Below, piece by piece: positions 1-7,797 of a stretch of DNA of 35,582 bases. Numbering within the stretch: the first letter of the stretch is position 1; each line of letters starts with the position of its first letter. Both the position numbers and the translations under genes were made by a program. The notes under the pieces were generated by a model. It searched no databases, was not told the origin of the DNA, and saw nothing but the letters and a program-made list of their open reading frames with translations. The stretch comes from Sphingomonas bacterium (GTDB taxonomy: Bacteria > Pseudomonadota > Alphaproteobacteria > Sphingomonadales > Sphingomonadaceae): NCBI GenBank assembly GCA_030149245.1, contig JASBRX010000051.1, positions 1 through 35,582 of the forward strand, given 5' to 3'.

Positions 1-37
1 GGGTAACTGAAGCCAAGTGAACAGGATGGAGACCGGT

Positions 38-205
38 ATGAAGACGATCCGCAAGATTTTTGGCAACAAGAAGGGCGCCACCGCCATCGAGTACGGCCTG
101 ATCGCCGCTCTGATCGCCGTCGCCGCGATTGCCGCGATGCAGGGGCTGGGCAACCAGCTCACCAAGACCTTCGGCAACGTTTCGTCGCACATGGCAAAGG
201 GCTGA
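38..205 (+). CDS. Flp/Fap-type pilin (class IVb prepilin)
   Basis: A 55-residue precursor of the Flp pilin family, the major subunit of Tad/Flp adhesion pili. The sequence shows a short positively charged leader (MKTIRKIFGNKKG), then the prepilin-peptidase site around G-ATAIEYGL with the conserved Glu-Tyr pair, then one hydrophobic helix (AALIAVAAIAAM) and a short tail; this is the usual Flp size. The ATG at 38 is chosen over in-frame ATGs at 17 and 26 because GGAGA lies at 28-32 and the leader then has normal length. No other pilus genes lie to the right; tad genes could lie off the left edge. A strong hairpin terminator follows, so it is probably a highly expressed short transcript. Confidence 0.93.
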   Translation: MKTIRKIFGNKKGATAIEYGLIAALIAVAAIAAMQGLGNQLTKTFGNVSSHMAKG

Positions 206-232
206 TCCCTTTCGCTTGGAAGACGGAAAACG

Positions 233-266
233 GGGCGGCGGACCATCGGTTCGCCGCCCTTTTTTT
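233..266 (+). terminator. Rho-independent terminator after the pilin gene, probably bidirectional
   Basis: Perfect 8-bp stem GGGCGGCG (233-240) / CGCCGCCC (252-259) with an 11-nt loop, followed by seven T at 260-266. Read on the minus strand the same stem is followed by a short TTTT, so it may also end the accA transcript, whose stop codon is at 289. Confidence 0.88.
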
Positions 267-288
267 GTTGCAAAACCGGTCGCCGCGC

Positions 289-1236
289 TCAGGCGCGGCC
301 CATCGCCAGGAACTTAGCGCGCCGGCCCTGACGCAGCGCCTGCGCATCCTGTCCCGCCAGTTCGGCCAGCGCGCGCTCGATCGCGTCGCCCAACGCATTG
401 ATGGCCGCATCCCGATCGCGATGCGCGCCGCCAAGCGGCTCCGGCACGATCGTGTCGATCACGCCCAGTTCCTTGAGGTGCTGCGCGGTGACCTTCATCG
501 CCTCTGCCGCTTCCGGGGCCTTGTCAGCGGTGCGCCACAGGATCGACGCGCATCCTTCGGGCGAGATCACCGAATAGACGGCATGTTCCATCATCAGCAC
601 GCGGTTGCCCGCGGCCAGCGCCACCGCACCGCCCGAGCCGCCCTCGCCCAGGATCGACGCGATCAGCGGCACGCCAGCATTGAGGCACGCCTCGGTCGAG
701 CGGGCGATCGCCTCGGCCTGGCCGCGCTCCTCGGCCTCCATTCCGGGAAAGGCGCCGGAGGTATCCACCAAGGTGATCACCGGGATGCCGAACTTACCCG
801 CCAGCTCGACGAGGCGGATCGCCTTGCGATAGCCTTCGGGTTTACCCATGCCGAAATTATGCTTGAGGCGGCTGGCGGTATCGTCGCCCTTCTCGTGCCC
901 GATCACCATCACGCGTTGGCCGCGGAACCGGCCGAGACCGCCCTGGATCGCCGCATCGTCGGCAAAGGCCCGGTCACCGCCAAGCGGCATGAAATCGTCG
1001 ATCAGCCGCGCGACATAGTGCTTGAAGTGCGGCCGTTCCGGGTGGCGGGCGACCAGCGTCTTTTGCCACGGGGTCAGACGCGCATAGGCGTCGCGCAGGA
1101 ATTTATCCGACTTGGCCTGAAGCTTCGCGACTTCGCTGTCGATGTCGACCTCACCACCGGCCGCGGCGTCGCGCAGCTCGTCGATACGGGCCTGAAGCTC
1201 GGCAATCGGCTTCTCGAATTCGAGGAAAGTAGCCAT
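289..1236 (-). CDS. accA: Acetyl-CoA carboxylase carboxyltransferase subunit alpha
   Basis: The 315-residue alpha subunit of the carboxyltransferase of acetyl-CoA carboxylase. With AccD it moves the carboxyl group from biotin on AccB to acetyl-CoA, giving malonyl-CoA for fatty acid synthesis in the cytoplasm. Length and sequence match the bacterial AccA family: the N-terminal helical part ([18 protein letters not shown]), the crotonase-like core with [17 protein letters not shown], and the oxyanion-forming glycine loop [12 protein letters not shown] are intact. It starts 9 nt after the xerD stop codon, so it is likely the last gene of that transcript. The biotin ligase gene that serves this enzyme lies in the same window at 28199-28987. 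Confidence 0.97.
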   Translation of the reverse strand: MATFLEFEKPIAELQARIDELRDAAAGGEVDIDSEVAKLQAKSDKFLRDAYARLTPWQKTLVARHPERPHFKHYVARLIDDFMPLGGDRAFADDAAIQGGLGRFRGQRVMVIGHEKGDDTASRLKHNFGMGKPEGYRKAIRLVELAGKFGIPVITLVDTSGAFPGMEAEERGQAEAIARSTEACLNAGVPLIASILGEGGSGGAVALAAGNRVLMMEHAVYSVISPEGCASILWRTADKAPEAAEAMKVTAQHLKELGVIDTIVPEPLGGAHRDRDAAINALGDAIERALAELAGQDAQALRQGRRAKFLAMGRA

Positions 1237-1245
1237 CGCGGCGCC

Positions 1246-2175
1246 CTATGCCCCCTCTTTGCTCACGTCAACGCGCGGTTTGTCGGCAAGCGGATGCCGC
1301 TCGTTGACGAGCTGTACCAGCCGGCCGCTGTCGACATGGGTGTAGATCTCTGTCGTGGCGATATCGGCGTGGCCGAGCATCGCCTGCAACGCGCGCAGAT
1401 CTGCGCCGCCTTCGAGCAGGTGCGTGGCGAAGGCATGGCGCAGGACGTGCGGGCTGATCCGGTCGGGCGGGATGCCTGCCTCAGCCGCGATCGCGCGGAT
1501 CATCTGGTAGAGCCGTATACGGGACAGGTGGCTCTTGCCCGAGGGGAAGAGCCAGGGCCGCTTGGCATCGACATGCTCGCGCCACACCGCGACGGCGGCA
1601 CGCGCACGGTCCGACAGCGGCACGAGCCGCTCGCGCCCGCCCTTGCCGCGCAGGATCAGATAGGGCTTGTCGGGCTGCACGGACTTACGCGGCAGCGACA
1701 CGAGCTCGGTCGCGCGCAGGCCCGATCCGTAGAGCAGTTCAACCAAGGCGAGCAGCCGCAAGTCGCGCGGGTCCTTCGGTTCTCGATCAATTCGTGCCTG
1801 GATCGCAGCGAAGATTCGCTCGACATCGCCGGAGGACAGCGTCTTGGGCAGCCCGCGCCCGCTGCCCGGCTTTGGCAGCGCGGCGCCGGGGTCGTCGGCA
1901 CGCAGGCTCTCGTCGGCGAGAAAGGCGAAGAAGCGCCGCAGCGCCGCCGATTTGCGCGCGACGGTGGCACGGGAGAGATCGCGCCATTCATGCGCCAGCC
2001 GTTCGATCGCCGCGCGATCGGCATCGGCCAGCCCGCCTGCCAGCACCGCCGAGGCAAGGCGCAGATCGGTGCCATAGGCAGCGATTGTGTTGGCCGAAGC
2101 GCCCGCCTCCGCTGCCATCATCTCCAGAAAGCGCTCGATCAGCGCGCGATCGTGGCCGGTCGCGATGCTGCTCAA
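1246..2175 (-). CDS. xerD: Site-specific tyrosine recombinase XerD
   Basis: A tyrosine recombinase that, with XerC, resolves chromosome dimers at dif. The N-terminal SAM-like core-binding domain (about residues 5-90) is followed by the catalytic domain. Catalytic residues are visible: Arg in YGSGLRATEL, Lys in RGKGGRERLVPL, His-x-x-Arg in SPHVLRHAF, His in LGHADI and the nucleophile Tyr in TEIYTHVD. The reading frame is open to 2283, but the extra N-terminal residues overlap the upstream gene and look non-native. The TTG at 2175 overlaps the upstream stop codon (TTGA) and gives 309 residues, normal for XerD. An ATG slightly further in is possible but would trim the core-binding domain. XerD is preferred over XerC by overall similarity; a XerC assignment is less likely. 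Confidence 0.92.
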   Translation of the reverse strand: MSSIATGHDRALIERFLEMMAAEAGASANTIAAYGTDLRLASAVLAGGLADADRAAIERLAHEWRDLSRATVARKSAALRRFFAFLADESLRADDPGAALPKPGSGRGLPKTLSSGDVERIFAAIQARIDREPKDPRDLRLLALVELLYGSGLRATELVSLPRKSVQPDKPYLILRGKGGRERLVPLSDRARAAVAVWREHVDAKRPWLFPSGKSHLSRIRLYQMIRAIAAEAGIPPDRISPHVLRHAFATHLLEGGADLRALQAMLGHADIATTEIYTHVDSGRLVQLVNERHPLADKPRVDVSKEGA

Positions 2176-3971
2176 GTGCGCGTGATCGCCTCGACGGCGA
2201 TCATCCGCGCATAACCGCCCAGCCCGACGCGGGTGAGCGCGCGGGTGATGTGATAGAGCGTCTCGGGAGATACGCCGGCCCAAACTCGCGTTTGCATACC
2301 GGTCGCCGCGAGCAACACCACCGTGCCCGCCTCGCCGCGCTGCGCCGCCTCGTCGATCGCGCGCGTCCAGGCGTTCGCGACCTCGAAATTGACGCCCGCG
2401 CTACGCATCAGCTGCGCGCCGTCGCCTTCGGAAACCCGGCCCGCTCCGGCCATCGCTGCAGCATAGAGCGCGGCATTCTCGCCGCGATAGGCGCCCGCAT
2501 CGCCCGCCGCGACCGGGCGGCCCGAAGGATCGGCGAGCAGCAGCAGCGCCGCGCCCTTGCTGCCGCGTTCGGCAATGCCCCGCCAGCGCATCGCCGCGCG
2601 ATCGAGCCCTGCGCTCAGCATCGAGGCGATCAGCCGGTCGGCATCGTCGCGTAGCGCCGCATCCGGGTGGAGGCGTGCCGCGGCGCGCGCGGTCAGGATC
2701 AGGCGGCTGTAGCGCCCGCCCGCGCTCTGCGGCTCGTCCCACAGAGCACGCATCCGCTCGACCCGCTCGGCAGGCGTTGCCGCGGTGAACGCAGAGCGCA
2801 AGTCGCGGGCGACCGCCACCTCAGTCGTGGTCGCGTCTTCCTGCTCCTCGATCTCGCCATAGAGATCGGTCAACGCCTGGCTCGAGAAGACGCCCTGCCC
2901 CGCCGCAGCTTCCGCCGCACCAATCCGATCGCGCCAGCCCAGCATCGGCGCGGTCGCACGCCAGTAATTCACTTGCGGCCCGACGCTGGCGTAGAGCTCG
3001 GCCGGCACATCGGTCGCCGAGGCGACCGCAAGCCCCCAGCGCCAAGCACTCAGCCGATCGACGGCATCCCATTCGATTGTCACCGCGCGGCGGCCCGACA
3101 CGCCCATGCCCACGATCTTCTCCGCCAGAAGCAGATCGATCGAATTGTTCATGCGGCGCCGCGCCGCATCGATCAGCGGCCCGGCCTTGTTGGGATCACC
3201 CTCAAGCCCCGCGCACATCGCCTCCGCGAAACGCCAGTTGCGGTCGGGTGCAACGCGCAGCGCAGGAACGACCATCGGGCACATGCCGCCCGGATCGGCA
3301 TTGGCGAGCATCGCTTGCATGCCGATTTGAAACAGCTTTGGGGTGTAGTTGCCGATATCGACCGACTGCACCATCGCGCGCGCGGCATCGGCCTCACCCA
3401 TGCGGATCAGCAGCCAGGCCCGCTCGGCGGCGAAATCAGCGCCGTTGAGCCCCGCGGGCGTATCGACCCGCGACAGCAAGGCGCGACGCAGCGCGATCGA
3501 CAGCCAGCGCGACGCGACTGGCGCCTCGAGCCGACGCATCAACGTCTGAAGGAAGCCTCCATCGGCGCGGCCGAAGGCGTTGGTGGGAAGCCCGTCGCTC
3601 GCGGGTGAAGACGGCCCGACCTGTGCCAGCGAACGCCGCGCGAAATCGGGGAGTTCGTAGCGCTGGATCACCGCATAATCGATTTCGCCCGGAACGCCGG
3701 TCGGCGTCGCACCGGGCGTAGGCAGCGGCAAGGGTGCACCGGGCAGCGGGCTCGCGACCCCGGCGGGCGTAGCAGGACGCGGCACACCCGGCTGTGCGGG
3801 TGCGGGTGCGGGTGCAGGCGCGGGGGCCGGCGCCGGAGCGGGTGCAGGATCGTTGAACCCGGGCGGCAGCAGCGATTCGGGGCGGTCCTGGCCCAGCGCG
3901 GGGATGCCCACACCGGCCGCCAGCACCACGCCGAGCGCGGTCAGCCCGAAACTAGTTGGCGAGATTTTCAA
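2172..3971 (-). CDS. Secreted proline/alanine-linker protein of unknown function
   Basis: A 599-residue protein that I do not recognise by function. It starts at a TTG; AGAAGG lies about 9 nt upstream and no better start is seen. A Sec signal peptide is clear (MKISPTSFGLTALGVVLAAG, cleavage near ALGQ). Next comes a low-complexity Pro-Ala linker (residues 42-59, nine PA repeats) and a Pro-rich stretch to about residue 95. The remaining 500 residues are Ala/Arg/Leu-rich and look all-helical, as in alpha-solenoid or TPR-like proteins, with no catalytic motif. It overlaps the upstream micro-protein gene by 20 nt and the xerD start by 4 nt, so all are probably co-translated. Location is inferred as periplasmic or outer-membrane associated. 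Confidence 0.85.
   Translation of the reverse strand: MKISPTSFGLTALGVVLAAGVGIPALGQDRPESLLPPGFNDPAPAPAPAPAPAPAPAPAQPGVPRPATPAGVASPLPGAPLPLPTPGATPTGVPGEIDYAVIQRYELPDFARRSLAQVGPSSPASDGLPTNAFGRADGGFLQTLMRRLEAPVASRWLSIALRRALLSRVDTPAGLNGADFAAERAWLLIRMGEADAARAMVQSVDIGNYTPKLFQIGMQAMLANADPGGMCPMVVPALRVAPDRNWRFAEAMCAGLEGDPNKAGPLIDAARRRMNNSIDLLLAEKIVGMGVSGRRAVTIEWDAVDRLSAWRWGLAVASATDVPAELYASVGPQVNYWRATAPMLGWRDRIGAAEAAAGQGVFSSQALTDLYGEIEEQEDATTTEVAVARDLRSAFTAATPAERVERMRALWDEPQSAGGRYSRLILTARAAARLHPDAALRDDADRLIASMLSAGLDRAAMRWRGIAERGSKGAALLLLADPSGRPVAAGDAGAYRGENAALYAAAMAGAGRVSEGDGAQLMRSAGVNFEVANAWTRAIDEAAQRGEAGTVVLLAATGMQTRVWAGVSPETLYHITRALTRVGLGGYARMIAVEAITRT
3795..3848 (-). repeat. Tandem Pro-Ala codon repeat inside a gene
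   Basis: A run of GGTGCG-like hexamers (plus-strand view) encodes nine consecutive Pro-Ala pairs in the secreted 599-residue protein. Such runs often vary in length between strains by slippage, and in the protein it would form a stiff linker between signal peptide and helical body. Confidence 0.8.
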
Positions 3972-4089
3972 GCGGCACGACCTTCTCGACGGTCACCGGC
4001 TGCTTCTCGGTGTTGCGCCCGGACAGGAAGAACAGGCCGCCGATCAGGAGTACGGCAACCACGATGATGATGACGAGCGAACGGGACAT
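3952..4089 (-). CDS. 45-residue single-pass membrane micro-protein
   Basis: A short reading frame of 45 codons. It begins MSRSLVIIIVVAVLLIG, giving one strongly hydrophobic segment at residues 5-23, then a small hydrophilic tail with SGRNTEKQPVTVEKVVPLEN. A purine-rich GAGGGGG lies 3 nt before the ATG at 4089. The stop lies 20 nt inside the next gene, which encodes the secreted Pro-Ala protein, an arrangement typical of translational coupling. The N-in orientation would leave the tail in the periplasm, where the downstream secreted protein would be; an interaction is only inference. No known family is recognised. Confidence 0.72.
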   Translation of the reverse strand: MSRSLVIIIVVAVLLIGGLFFLSGRNTEKQPVTVEKVVPLENLAN

Positions 4090-4133
4090 CGACCCCCTCA
4101 AGGAACGGAATATGGTACAGGCGATCAGGCCTT

Positions 4134-4162
4134 TTGCCCGAGCGCGGCCCTCGCTGTATAGC
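4134..4162 (+). promoter_or_regulatory. Candidate promoter for aroK-aroB
   Basis: TTGCCC (4134-4139), a 17-nt spacer, then TATAGC (4157-4162). Transcription would begin about 4169, only a few bases before the aroK ATG at 4173, implying a leaderless or near-leaderless mRNA. No Shine-Dalgarno sequence is seen before that ATG. Confidence 0.5.
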
Positions 4163-4172
4163 CCCCGCGACC

Positions 4173-4712
4173 ATGCTGCAAACCCACACCGCCGATCCCT
4201 ATACCCCGTCGCGCCCGATCGTGCTGATCGGACTCATGGGCGTAGGCAAGACCACGATCGGCCGCCGCCTCGCCCAGCGGCTGAACCTTCCCTTTGTCGA
4301 TGCCGATGTGGAGATCGAATCGGCTGCAGGGATGACCATCGCCGAAATCTTCGAGCGGTTCGGCGAAGCGCATTTCCGCGACGGCGAACGCAGGGTGATC
4401 GCGCGGCTGGTGGACGGCACCCCCAAGGTGATCGCGACCGGTGGCGGCGCCTTCCTGAATGTCGAAACCCGCGCGCTAATCCTTGACCAGGCGATAACGA
4501 TCTGGCTGGACGCGCCGCCGCATATTCTGGCCGAACGCGTCGCCAAGCGCGATCACCGGCCGCTGCTTCGTGGAAAGGATCCGCTCAAGGTGCTCACCGA
4601 ACTCGCCGCTGTCCGCAACCCGGTCTATGCGCTCGCGCCGATTCATGTGGTGAGCAAGTCCGCGCCACACGACGCGACGGTAAGCGCAATTCTGAAAGCC
4701 CTAACCGCATGA
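4173..4712 (+). CDS. aroK: Shikimate kinase
   Basis: Phosphorylates shikimate at the 3-hydroxyl with ATP in chorismate (aromatic amino acid) synthesis. The 179-residue product has the P-loop GLMGVGKTTIGRRLA near residue 20, the DADVEIE segment that binds Mg and shikimate, FRDGERRVI with the shikimate-binding Arg, the GGGAF loop and the lid region around RDHRPLL. The ATG at 4173 is used; an earlier in-frame ATG at 4134 would add 13 residues and would place the start inside the probable promoter. Its stop overlaps the aroB start (ATGA), so the two pathway enzymes are made from one transcript. Confidence 0.96.
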   Translation: MLQTHTADPYTPSRPIVLIGLMGVGKTTIGRRLAQRLNLPFVDADVEIESAAGMTIAEIFERFGEAHFRDGERRVIARLVDGTPKVIATGGGAFLNVETRALILDQAITIWLDAPPHILAERVAKRDHRPLLRGKDPLKVLTELAAVRNPVYALAPIHVVSKSAPHDATVSAILKALTA

Positions 4713-5809
4713 GGACAGTGCCGGTCGCGCTCGGCGCGCGCAGCTACGAAGTGCGGATCGAAAGCGGGCTGCTGGGCCGCGCCGCCGAACAGCTGGCCCC
4801 CTTCGTGCGCAAGCGCCCGTTCGTGATCGTCACTGACGCCAATGTCGCGCCGCATGGCGAACGGCTCGCCGCGAACCTTGCCGCCGCGGGTATCGCGAGC
4901 GAGACGATCATCCTTCCGCCCGGTGAAGGCACCAAGAGCTGGACCCAGCTCGAATCGCTGCTCGACCGGCTGCTGGATCTGGGCATAGAGCGCGGCGATC
5001 ATGTCATCGCGCTCGGTGGCGGGGTGATCGGCGATCTCGTCGGCTTCGCCAGCGCGATCCTCAAGCGCGGCTGCAATTTCGTGCAGATCCCGACCACGCT
5101 GCTGGCCCAGGTCGACAGCTCGGTCGGCGGCAAGACCGCGATCAACGCGCGGGCCGGGAAGAATCTGGTCGGCGCCTTCCACCAGCCTTCGGTCGTGCTG
5201 ATCGACCCCGATCTGCTCGACACGCTCCCGCTGCGCGAACAGCGCGCGGGCTATGCCGAGGTGGTGAAATACGGGCTGATCGACGACGCCGACTTCTTCG
5301 CGTGGTGCGAGGGGAATGGCGCGGCTCTGCTTGCCGGCGATCCGAACGCCCGCGAATATGCCATCGCCCACTCCGTCGGTGCCAAGGCGCGGATCGTCGC
5401 CGACGACGAGCGTGAGACCACCGGGCGGCGCGCGCTGCTCAATCTCGACCATACCTTCGGTCATGCGCTGGAGGCCGAGACGGGATTCTCCGACCAGTTG
5501 CTTCATGGCGAGGGCGTGGCTGCGGGCATGGCGCTCGCCTTCGCGTTTTCGGCGCGGCAGGGCCTCTGCCCCGCGACGGATGCCGAGCGGGTCGCGGCGC
5601 ATCTCAAGGCCAGCGGGCTGCCGCACGACCTCGCCAGCGCGGGCATCGCCACGAGCGGCGCGCGGCTGGTCGAGCACATGCTCCACGACAAGAAGATGGA
5701 CGCCGGCACGCTCCCCTTCCTGCTCACACGGGGGATCGGGGCGACCTATCTCGACAAACAGGTGAACCTCGCCGACGTCGAGACCTTTCTGGACGAGCTC
5801 CCGCGCTAG
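4709..5809 (+). CDS. aroB: 3-dehydroquinate synthase
   Basis: Converts DAHP to 3-dehydroquinate, the second step of the shikimate pathway, using NAD and a divalent metal. The 366-residue length is usual. The NAD-binding GGGVIGD motif, the QIPTTLLAQVDSSVGGKT substrate-binding segment, the HQPSVVLIDP strand and the metal-ligand regions ending in NLDHTFGHALE and LLHGEGVAAGM are all present. It overlaps aroK by 4 nt. At its 3' end the stop TAG shares the palindrome CTAG (5806-5809) with the stop codon of the convergent LysR gene, leaving no room for a terminator between them. Confidence 0.97.
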   Translation: MRTVPVALGARSYEVRIESGLLGRAAEQLAPFVRKRPFVIVTDANVAPHGERLAANLAAAGIASETIILPPGEGTKSWTQLESLLDRLLDLGIERGDHVIALGGGVIGDLVGFASAILKRGCNFVQIPTTLLAQVDSSVGGKTAINARAGKNLVGAFHQPSVVLIDPDLLDTLPLREQRAGYAEVVKYGLIDDADFFAWCEGNGAALLAGDPNAREYAIAHSVGAKARIVADDERETTGRRALLNLDHTFGHALEAETGFSDQLLHGEGVAAGMALAFAFSARQGLCPATDAERVAAHLKASGLPHDLASAGIATSGARLVEHMLHDKKMDAGTLPFLLTRGIGATYLDKQVNLADVETFLDELPR

Positions 5810-6696
5810 CGCGCGCCGATTGTGCTCAATCCCTCGGCGAGTGCGTCGAAGATAATGCGGCAGGCTTGGTTGCTGCGCAGATCTTCGTGCATCACGATCC
5901 ACATGCCGAACTCGAAGCTTACCTCCCCCGCCAGCACGCGCACCAAATCGGGGTCGCGGCGCGCCACCTGAACCTGGCAAAAGCCGATCCCGAATCCTGC
6001 GCGGATCGCCGCGAGCTGGGCGATGTCACTGTCGGCACGCAGGGCGAAAGCTGCGCGGTTGAGTTCTGGAAAGCGGGCGCCGACCGCACGGATCATCGGC
6101 GTCTCGGTGTCGAACCCGATCAGATTATGCGCGCTCAGCGCTGCCAGGCTGCGCGGTATCTCGCGATCTGCCAGATATCGACCGTGCGCGTGCAGTCCGA
6201 CCTCGACCGCCCCGGCACGGCGGACCACCAACGCCTGCTGCACCGGCTCCACCATGCGCACGGCGATATCGGCGTGGCGCTGTAGAAGATCGTCGACCGC
6301 ATTGGACAGCACCAACTCGACATGGAGCGCCGGGTGACGCTGCCGAACCCGGGTGAGGATCGCCGGAAGATGCTCGGTCCCGACGATCTCGCTCGCGGTG
6401 ATCCGCACCGTGCCTGCAGTCGCATCGGTATCGGAAGCGACCGCCCTGCGCAGTGCCGCCGCCGTCGCCTCGAGCGATTCGGCATAGGGCCTGAGCCGGA
6501 GCGCCGCGTCGGTGGGTGAGAGGCCGCGCTGGGTGCGCACGAACAGGTCGATGCCGAGCGCATCCTCAAGCGCATCGACATGGCGGGCGATGCTTGGCTG
6601 GGTCATGCCAAGCATGCGTGCCGCGCCAGAAAGCGAACCGGCCCGCAACACCGCGGCGAAGCTTCGATAGAGATCCCAGCCAGGGTCGGTGTTCAT
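5806..6696 (-). CDS. LysR-family transcriptional regulator
   Basis: A 296-residue LysR-type regulator. The N-terminal winged helix-turn-helix is clear: FAAVLRAGSLSGAARMLGMTQPSIARHVDALEDALG resembles the family consensus, with the recognition helix around TQPSIARHV. It is followed by a linker helix and the type-2 periplasmic-binding-like effector domain (about residues 90-290). The ligand cannot be deduced. It is divergent from the epimerase-type gene at 6786, the usual arrangement for a LysR regulator and its target. A perfect inverted repeat (6691-6719) covers its start codon, suggesting self-repression. Confidence 0.94.
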   Translation of the reverse strand: MNTDPGWDLYRSFAAVLRAGSLSGAARMLGMTQPSIARHVDALEDALGIDLFVRTQRGLSPTDAALRLRPYAESLEATAAALRRAVASDTDATAGTVRITASEIVGTEHLPAILTRVRQRHPALHVELVLSNAVDDLLQRHADIAVRMVEPVQQALVVRRAGAVEVGLHAHGRYLADREIPRSLAALSAHNLIGFDTETPMIRAVGARFPELNRAAFALRADSDIAQLAAIRAGFGIGFCQVQVARRDPDLVRVLAGEVSFEFGMWIVMHEDLRSNQACRIIFDALAEGLSTIGAR

Positions 6697-6719
6697 CTAT
6701 TCTCGTATATCAGATGAAC
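6691..6719. promoter_or_regulatory. Perfect 8-bp inverted repeat, candidate LysR operator
   Basis: GTTCATCT (6691-6698) and AGATGAAC (6712-6719) are exact reverse complements separated by an AT-rich 13-nt spacer. The left arm contains the start codon of the LysR gene (6694-6696). A possible -10 for the divergent gene, TATACA, lies at 6725-6730 with no good -35, as expected for an activator-dependent promoter. Binding here could both repress the regulator and control the neighbour; this is inferred from position only. Confidence 0.5.
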
Positions 6720-6785
6720 TATTTTATACAATTTCGTTCCGAATGCCGTGCTGCCATCTCCGCGTCATCGACGATGGAGGTTTAG

Positions 6786-7736
6786 ATGGAACGGAAGATT
6801 GCACTGGTATTGGGAGCGACAGGGGGCATTGGCGGCGAGGTCGCGCAGCGCCTACTCGCCGATGGCTGGCACGTCCGCGCCCTCTCCCGCTCGTCCGGCC
6901 GCCAGCAGCCCGCTACCGCCAGCGAGTGGATCGTCGGCGATGCGATGCATGCCAGCGACATCGCCTCAGCAGCGGCGGGCGCGGAACTGATCGTCCATGC
7001 CGTGAACCCGCCCGGCTATCGCGACTGGGACAGGCTGGTGCTCCCGATGCTCGACAACAGCATTGCCGCAGCGAATGGCGCCCGCATCCTGCTGCCCGGC
7101 ACGGTCTACAACTATGGCCCGGACGCTTTTCCTTCGATCAGCGAGGACGCGCCGCAACACCCACTGACGCGCAAGGGGCGTATCCGGGTCGAAATGGAGC
7201 GGCGGCTGGAGGAAGCGGCCCGAGCGGGCCAGGCGCGCGCGCTGATCGTGCGGGCAGGCGACTTTTTCGGGCCGCGGGCGGGGAATAGCTGGTTCAGCCA
7301 GGGCCTGGTCGCACCGGGCGGCCGACCGGGGAAGATCCAGAACCCGGCGCGTCGGGGTATCGGCCATCAATGGGCCTATCTGCCCGATGTTGCAGAGACG
7401 ATGGTACGGCTGCTCGCACTCGAGACGCTCGACGATTTTGCGCGCTTTCACATGGACGGTCATTGGGATGTCGATGGCACGCAAATGGTTGGGGCGATCC
7501 AGTGCGCTTTGGGTGCGCCGTCGGTATCGATCAAACCGATGCCGTGGTGGGCGATGCGGCTCGCGGCACCGTTCGTGCCACTGCTACGCGAGTTGCTTGA
7601 AATGCGCTATCTGTGGGAGGAGCCGGTGCGCCTCGACGATAGCCGGCTACGGGCGGCGCTGGGCGAGGAGCCGCGTACCCCGCTTGACGTTGCGGTTCGC
7701 ACAACACTGGCTGCGATGGGTAGCCTCCCCGCCTGA
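6786..7736 (+). CDS. NAD(P)-binding epimerase/dehydratase-family protein
   Basis: A 316-residue member of the extended short-chain dehydrogenase superfamily. The N-terminal Rossmann motif is LVLGATGGIGGEVAQRL (G-x-x-G-x-x-G, residues about 7-21). Later segments fit the NAD-dependent epimerase/dehydratase and NmrA-like groups: LIVHAVNPPGYRDW, the strand and loop LLPGTVYNYG with a Tyr in the place of the catalytic Tyr, and GDFFGPR. The canonical Y-x-x-x-K is not clear, so catalysis is uncertain. GGAGG at 6776-6780 sits 5 nt before the ATG. It is divergent from the LysR gene and probably its target. The substrate is unknown. Confidence 0.85.
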   Translation: MERKIALVLGATGGIGGEVAQRLLADGWHVRALSRSSGRQQPATASEWIVGDAMHASDIASAAAGAELIVHAVNPPGYRDWDRLVLPMLDNSIAAANGARILLPGTVYNYGPDAFPSISEDAPQHPLTRKGRIRVEMERRLEEAARAGQARALIVRAGDFFGPRAGNSWFSQGLVAPGGRPGKIQNPARRGIGHQWAYLPDVAETMVRLLALETLDDFARFHMDGHWDVDGTQMVGAIQCALGAPSVSIKPMPWWAMRLAAPFVPLLRELLEMRYLWEEPVRLDDSRLRAALGEEPRTPLDVAVRTTLAAMGSLPA

Positions 7737-7744
7737 TGGCGCAC

Positions 7745-7773
7745 GGGGCGGAAGATCCAAGACCTTCCGCCCC
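7745..7773. other. Stem-loop between convergent genes
   Basis: A perfect 10-bp stem, GGGGCGGAAG (7745-7754) with CTTCCGCCCC (7764-7773) and a 9-nt loop, sits between the epimerase stop (7736) and the dnaA stop (7798). It has no T-run on either side, so it is not a classical terminator, but it may slow polymerase or protect 3' ends of both convergent transcripts. Confidence 0.6.
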
Positions 7774-7797
7774 GCCCCCATCCCGCTCGGCGGAACG

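Noticed and set aside
1246..2175. xerD as the integrase of a mobile element
   Set aside because: It is full-length XerD-like, sits among housekeeping genes in a coupled string, and has no tRNA, att repeat or phage gene nearby.
265..2214. A 649-codon open frame on the plus strand across accA and xerD
   Set aside because: It is antisense to two clearly recognised genes, the translated sequence is Arg/His/Gln-rich with no domain, and long antisense frames are expected at this GC content.
3795..3848. A minisatellite unrelated to coding
   Set aside because: The repeat unit keeps codon frame and encodes a Pro-Ala linker directly after a signal peptide, so it is explained by the protein.
7745..7773. 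Classical Rho-independent terminator after the epimerase gene
   Set aside because: The stem is perfect but neither side has a T-run, so it is recorded only as a stem-loop.
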